Assembly: GCA_902465605.1 (NCBI GenBank)
Contig: CABQNT010000002.1
Coordinates: 186,001-250,000 of the forward strand
Source: Prevotella sp902465605
GTDB lineage: Bacteria; Bacteroidota; Bacteroidia; Bacteroidales; Bacteroidaceae
Reading direction: 5' to 3'
Length of the DNA: 64,000 bases
In this document: positions 61,720 through 64,000 of the stretch, in pieces
Numbering within the stretch: the stretch's first letter is position 1
Layout: each line of letters opens with the position of its first letter
Position numbers and translations under genes: made by a program
The notes under the pieces: model-generated
Database searches by the model: none
The model's input: the letters and a program-made list of their open reading frames with translations, nothing else
What the model was told of the DNA's origin: nothing

Positions 61720-62106
61720 TTAGTCTTTATCATAGAGCCGTGAGAGGAATGCTTGCAGTTCTGAGTCCTCAATCTCTCCAAGGGTGCAAGGCTTGAAATC
61801 CTTGTCCTGCTCAATCCTCAACGTGCCAAGTCCGTACTCGCTCGCATCATAGGTGATACTTGCCATTTCGGTTGCAGACTGGTAGCCGTACTCCGTCTCA
61901 TGCAGTCCAGTAACTATGCCATAGAGCGTGAAGTCATTGCCTTCCTGCTGACCTTCCATGATGTACCAGCGGATATTGCCAAGGTAAAACACTGCGATGC
62001 AAAGAGCATCCTTCTTCTTCGCGTCCTGAGAATACAGGGGATAACTGCTCAGAGCCTCTGTCAGCTCTGGAGTAATCAGTCGGTTGTTGAATTGCGTTGT
62101 TGCCAT
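61720..62106 (-). CDS. DUF2958-like ICE-associated protein
   Basis: The 128-residue protein matches the DUF2958 pattern: ITPELTEALSSYPLYSQ, VFYLGNIRWYIMEGQ, YGIVTGLHETEYGYQS, then LGTLRIEQDKDFKPCTLGEIE. The family is small, cytosolic, of unknown function, and typical of conjugative elements and plasmids near transfer or antirestriction genes. It heads the minus-strand ICE gene run split by the RIT element. Confidence 0.75.
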   Translation of the reverse strand: MATTQFNNRLITPELTEALSSYPLYSQDAKKKDALCIAVFYLGNIRWYIMEGQQEGNDFTLYGIVTGLHETEYGYQSATEMASITYDASEYGLGTLRIEQDKDFKPCTLGEIEDSELQAFLSRLYDKD

Positions 62107-62888
62107 ATTGCTTGAAATTTTTATTTCCCTTTTATCAAAGCCTTTCGGCTGTGTTGCGGGAAGATTTTTCTGCTTTCAGAAGTGCGGATAGGGCAAATAA
62201 GGCAAGACTGTCGTGAAGAATACTCTTTAAGCAATATTTGCCTAAAGGAAGATTGTTCACAGGACACGCCTTGCAGTTTGACAAATCCAAGGTAACTTCG
62301 CAGAAAAATGATTCCCCAGCTATACAAAGCCGATATGATCAATCGAAAGTAAAGAAGGAGATGAAACTGAACGGTTGAATTGCAGGATGCAAATTAAGTC
62401 ATACATGAATGACGGTGGGGTAGCGGCAACGGTACGGCTGCCAGATGAACGTCAAAGCGAGTGGACAAAGACCATTTCGGAAAGGACATCAAACTGAGCT
62501 GGCGAAGAATGTAGTCAGCCCTGTGGATGCCAGGGAGAAAGGTCTCTGTCCTCTCGCCGTTCATCCGTTCTGCTATCGTGCCATCGGCTCAATAGCAAAA
62601 CCAGCCCTGCCGTTCCGCTTTTGGGTGGGCGTAGTTCTTTGATACCATGAAAGCAGAAGCGAAGAATGAGGTCAATGGCATAGCAGGGCAAACAAAAGAC
62701 GAATGGACAGGATTCAGATGAAGAGCATGTACTCCAGCTGAGATCATCCTCGACTGATGAAGCCTGTCGTTTCGTGTTTGCCCATCCCGAAGAAGGTGTC
62801 CTTGGTCAGTGCAGCTGTGCTTCACCGATGAAGTACACTTTCAGAAGGATTATGGAAAAGGGCGTTTATTAAGGTATCATGTTAATTA
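62107..62888. other. 780-bp region without a supported gene
   Basis: It lies between the divergent DUF2958 gene and arsR. GC content of 62390-62830 looks high compared with other intergenic DNA here, and frames are short and broken (62445-62642 and 62589-62825, opposite strands). It may be a decayed gene or an ICE non-coding region such as a transfer origin, but no motif proves it. Confidence 0.4.
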
Positions 62889-62947
62889 TTCGTAAATTTA
62901 CGAACAAGTGTTTGCGTATTAAAATTATTGTTCGTAACTTTGCGAAC
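62889..62947 (+). promoter_or_regulatory. arsR promoter with two operator palindromes
   Basis: TTTG (62911-62914), 20-base spacer, TAACTTTG (62935-62942) is a full promoter. TTCGTAAATTTACGAA (62889-62904) is a perfect 16-bp palindrome upstream. GTTCGTAACTTTGCGAAC (62930-62947) is a related palindrome that covers the -7 element. This fits repression by the ArsR dimer encoded next. Confidence 0.75.
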
Positions 62948-62965
62948 AAATTTAAGCGATTCAGT

Positions 62966-63298
62966 ATGGAGAACAAGAAAGAATATACAGAGAAACAAGA
63001 GCGGATTGCCCGTTTTGCCAAGGCATTGGGACATCCTGCAAGGATTGCCATTATGCAGTTTTTGGCCAGACAGGAGCAATGTTACTTTGGCGACATTCAT
63101 GAAGAACTGCCTATCGCCAAGGCAACCGTTTCACAGCATCTGACGGAATTGAAAGATGCTGGGCTGATACAAGGAACCATAGAAATACCTAAGGTGAAGT
63201 ATTGTATCAACCGTGACAATTGGATGCTTGCCAAGATGCTCTTTCAAGAGTTCTTCAACCAGGAAATGGCGAAATCAGATTGCGGTTGCAATAAGTAA
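62966..63298 (+). CDS. arsR: ArsR family metalloregulator
   Basis: The 110-residue winged-helix repressor has the DNA-recognition helix region ELPIAKATVSQHLTELKDAGLI. The usual ELCVCDL metal site is altered to QEQCYFGD (one cysteine), while the C-terminus ends KSDCGCNK, so As(III) may bind the terminal cysteines. ATG 62966 follows the promoter; an earlier in-frame ATG would sit upstream of the promoter. It probably represses itself and the genes after it. Confidence 0.9.
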   Translation: MENKKEYTEKQERIARFAKALGHPARIAIMQFLARQEQCYFGDIHEELPIAKATVSQHLTELKDAGLIQGTIEIPKVKYCINRDNWMLAKMLFQEFFNQEMAKSDCGCNK

Positions 63299-63405
63299 TC
63301 CTATAATACATAAGTGAAGTAGTATCAAATAATATCATTATAAGAGATTATTATATCCCTTATGTTCGTAGTTCTACAAACGACAAACAATAAATGTAAC
63401 TTAAA

Positions 63406-63840
63406 ATGAAAAGAACATTAGTTTTAATGATGGTCAGCCTCATATTGCTGGCCTGTGGTGAGAAATCGAATGCCGTGACCGTTAAGGAACAGTCGGGAAA
63501 AGTAAAGGACTTCGTGGAAGTGCTCTATTTCCACGGCAAACAGCGTTGCGTGACGTGCCGATCCATCGAGCAGAACACGAAAGAACTGCTGGAGTCTAAG
63601 TTCCAAAGGCAAATGAAGGAAGAAAAAGTTGTCTATCGCGTGATAGACATCTCAAAGACGGAGAACGCCCAGATAGCGGAGAAGTACGAAGTTACCTGGT
63701 CGTCGTTATTCCTTGTCCAGCACAAGAACGGCAAGGAGAAGGCTGAGAACCTGACGGAATTTGCCTTCGGACATTCGCGCACTCAGCCAGAAGCGTTCAA
63801 GAAAGGTTTGGCAGAGAAGATCAAACAAGCATTGAAGTAA
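63406..63840 (+). CDS. ArsF-like thioredoxin-fold lipoprotein
   Basis: The 144-residue protein has a lipoprotein signal (LVLMMVSLILLAC, Cys17) and a thioredoxin-like domain with a CxxC at Cys48 and Cys51 (GKQRCVTCRSIEQ). It matches the family annotated in Bacteroidota as nitrophenyl compound nitroreductase subunit ArsF, found in ars operons. The redox role is inferred from the fold; the electron donor may be the DsbD/CcdA-like ArsG encoded 4 bp downstream. Confidence 0.82.
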   Translation: MKRTLVLMMVSLILLACGEKSNAVTVKEQSGKVKDFVEVLYFHGKQRCVTCRSIEQNTKELLESKFQRQMKEEKVVYRVIDISKTENAQIAEKYEVTWSSLFLVQHKNGKEKAENLTEFAFGHSRTQPEAFKKGLAEKIKQALK

Positions 63841-63844
63841 GGCT

Positions 63845-64000
63845 ATGGAATGGTTACAGACATTGCTCGACAATAGTTCGACACCCGTGCTGACGGCATT
63901 CTTATTGGGTCTGCTCACTGCTATATCTCCCTGTCCTCTGGCAACGAACATAGCCGCCATCGGCTACATAGGCAAGGACATTGAAGACCGTCGCCACGTG
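63845..64000 (+). CDS. ArsG-like membrane permease, 5' part only
   Basis: The first 52 residues (MEWLQTLLDNSSTPVLTAF) are seen and the gene runs off the window. The LLTAISPCPLATNIAAIGYIG segment is the first helix of the CcdA/DsbD superfamily, with the conserved Pro-Cys-Pro. Context with arsR and arsF points to the ArsG family, reported as an efflux permease or electron carrier for aromatic arsenicals. Confidence 0.7.
   Translation, partial: MEWLQTLLDNSSTPVLTAFLLGLLTAISPCPLATNIAAIGYIGKDIEDRRHV

Noticed and set aside
62121..62342. Minus-strand frame of 73 residues
   Set aside because: Cys/Ser-rich without any domain and upstream of the DUF2958 start; likely chance.
62445..62642. Plus-strand frame of 65 residues
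   Set aside because: No homology recognised, no start signal, and competing opposite-strand frames of equal quality.
1..64000. tRNA genes
   Set aside because: A read-through for TTCGA/TTCAA T-arm motifs with matching acceptor stems found none; an algorithmic scan was not possible.

Overview
The window comes from a chromosome of the Bacteroidota, most likely order Bacteroidales and probably Prevotellaceae. The signs are a SusC/SusD pair with STN-domain, FecR and ECF-sigma regulation, a GLPGLI-family protein, a type IX-secretion-like C-terminus on an M6 protease, a class III fructose-1,6-bisphosphatase, an HU/SPOR protein, and several promoters of the Bacteroidota form TTTG-N19/20-TAnnTTTG. 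Desulfoferrodoxin suggests an anaerobe. Species cannot be read from the sequence. No rRNA or tRNA gene was seen. The one clear RNA gene is RNase P RNA.

Layout. 1-1142: 3' part of a UvrD/PcrA helicase gene. 1734-8333 (+): complete histidine degradation operon ftcD-hutU-hutH-hutI. 8454-15833 (-): six closely packed genes, read ftsE-like, lysC, lysA, GT2, short GT4-like protein, class III fbp. 16915-20335 (+): GLPGLI protein with its outer-membrane receptor partner. 20447-26137: ADP-ribosylglycohydrolase, an FHA/zinc-ribbon and HU/SPOR pair, rfbC, a lipoprotein, a small membrane protein, and rpsF-rpsR-rplI. 26381-39217 (-): a glycan-utilisation locus read FecR, SusC, SusD, two endonuclease/exonuclease/phosphatase-family enzymes and two GH89 alpha-N-acetylglucosaminidases, with an ECF sigma gene at its downstream end. 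39718-53128: housekeeping genes (degQ/htrA, rnpB, yihY-like, DUF1232, desulfoferrodoxin, acyl-CoA ligase, ABC permease, aminotransferase, DUF4494, yggS) and a secreted M6 protease.

53.5-64.0 kb is accessory DNA. It holds an operon of overlapping genes for a winged-helix (AbiEi-like) regulator, an AbiEii-like nucleotidyltransferase and a metallophosphoesterase, which is a candidate toxin-antitoxin or defence module. Next come minus-strand genes typical of integrative conjugative elements (including DUF2958). They are split by a 3.5-kb recombinase-in-trio (RIT) element whose three tyrosine recombinase genes overlap and whose 28-bp terminal inverted repeats can be read directly. Last is an arsenic operon start (arsR, arsF-like, arsG-like) running off the right edge, with paired palindromes around the arsR promoter.

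Four long intergenic regions (about 1.26, 16.3, 44.3 and 53.3 kb) carry degenerate tandem arrays with a period near 22 bp built on TTTGG...TAAAGCATTG. No listed feature type explains them.
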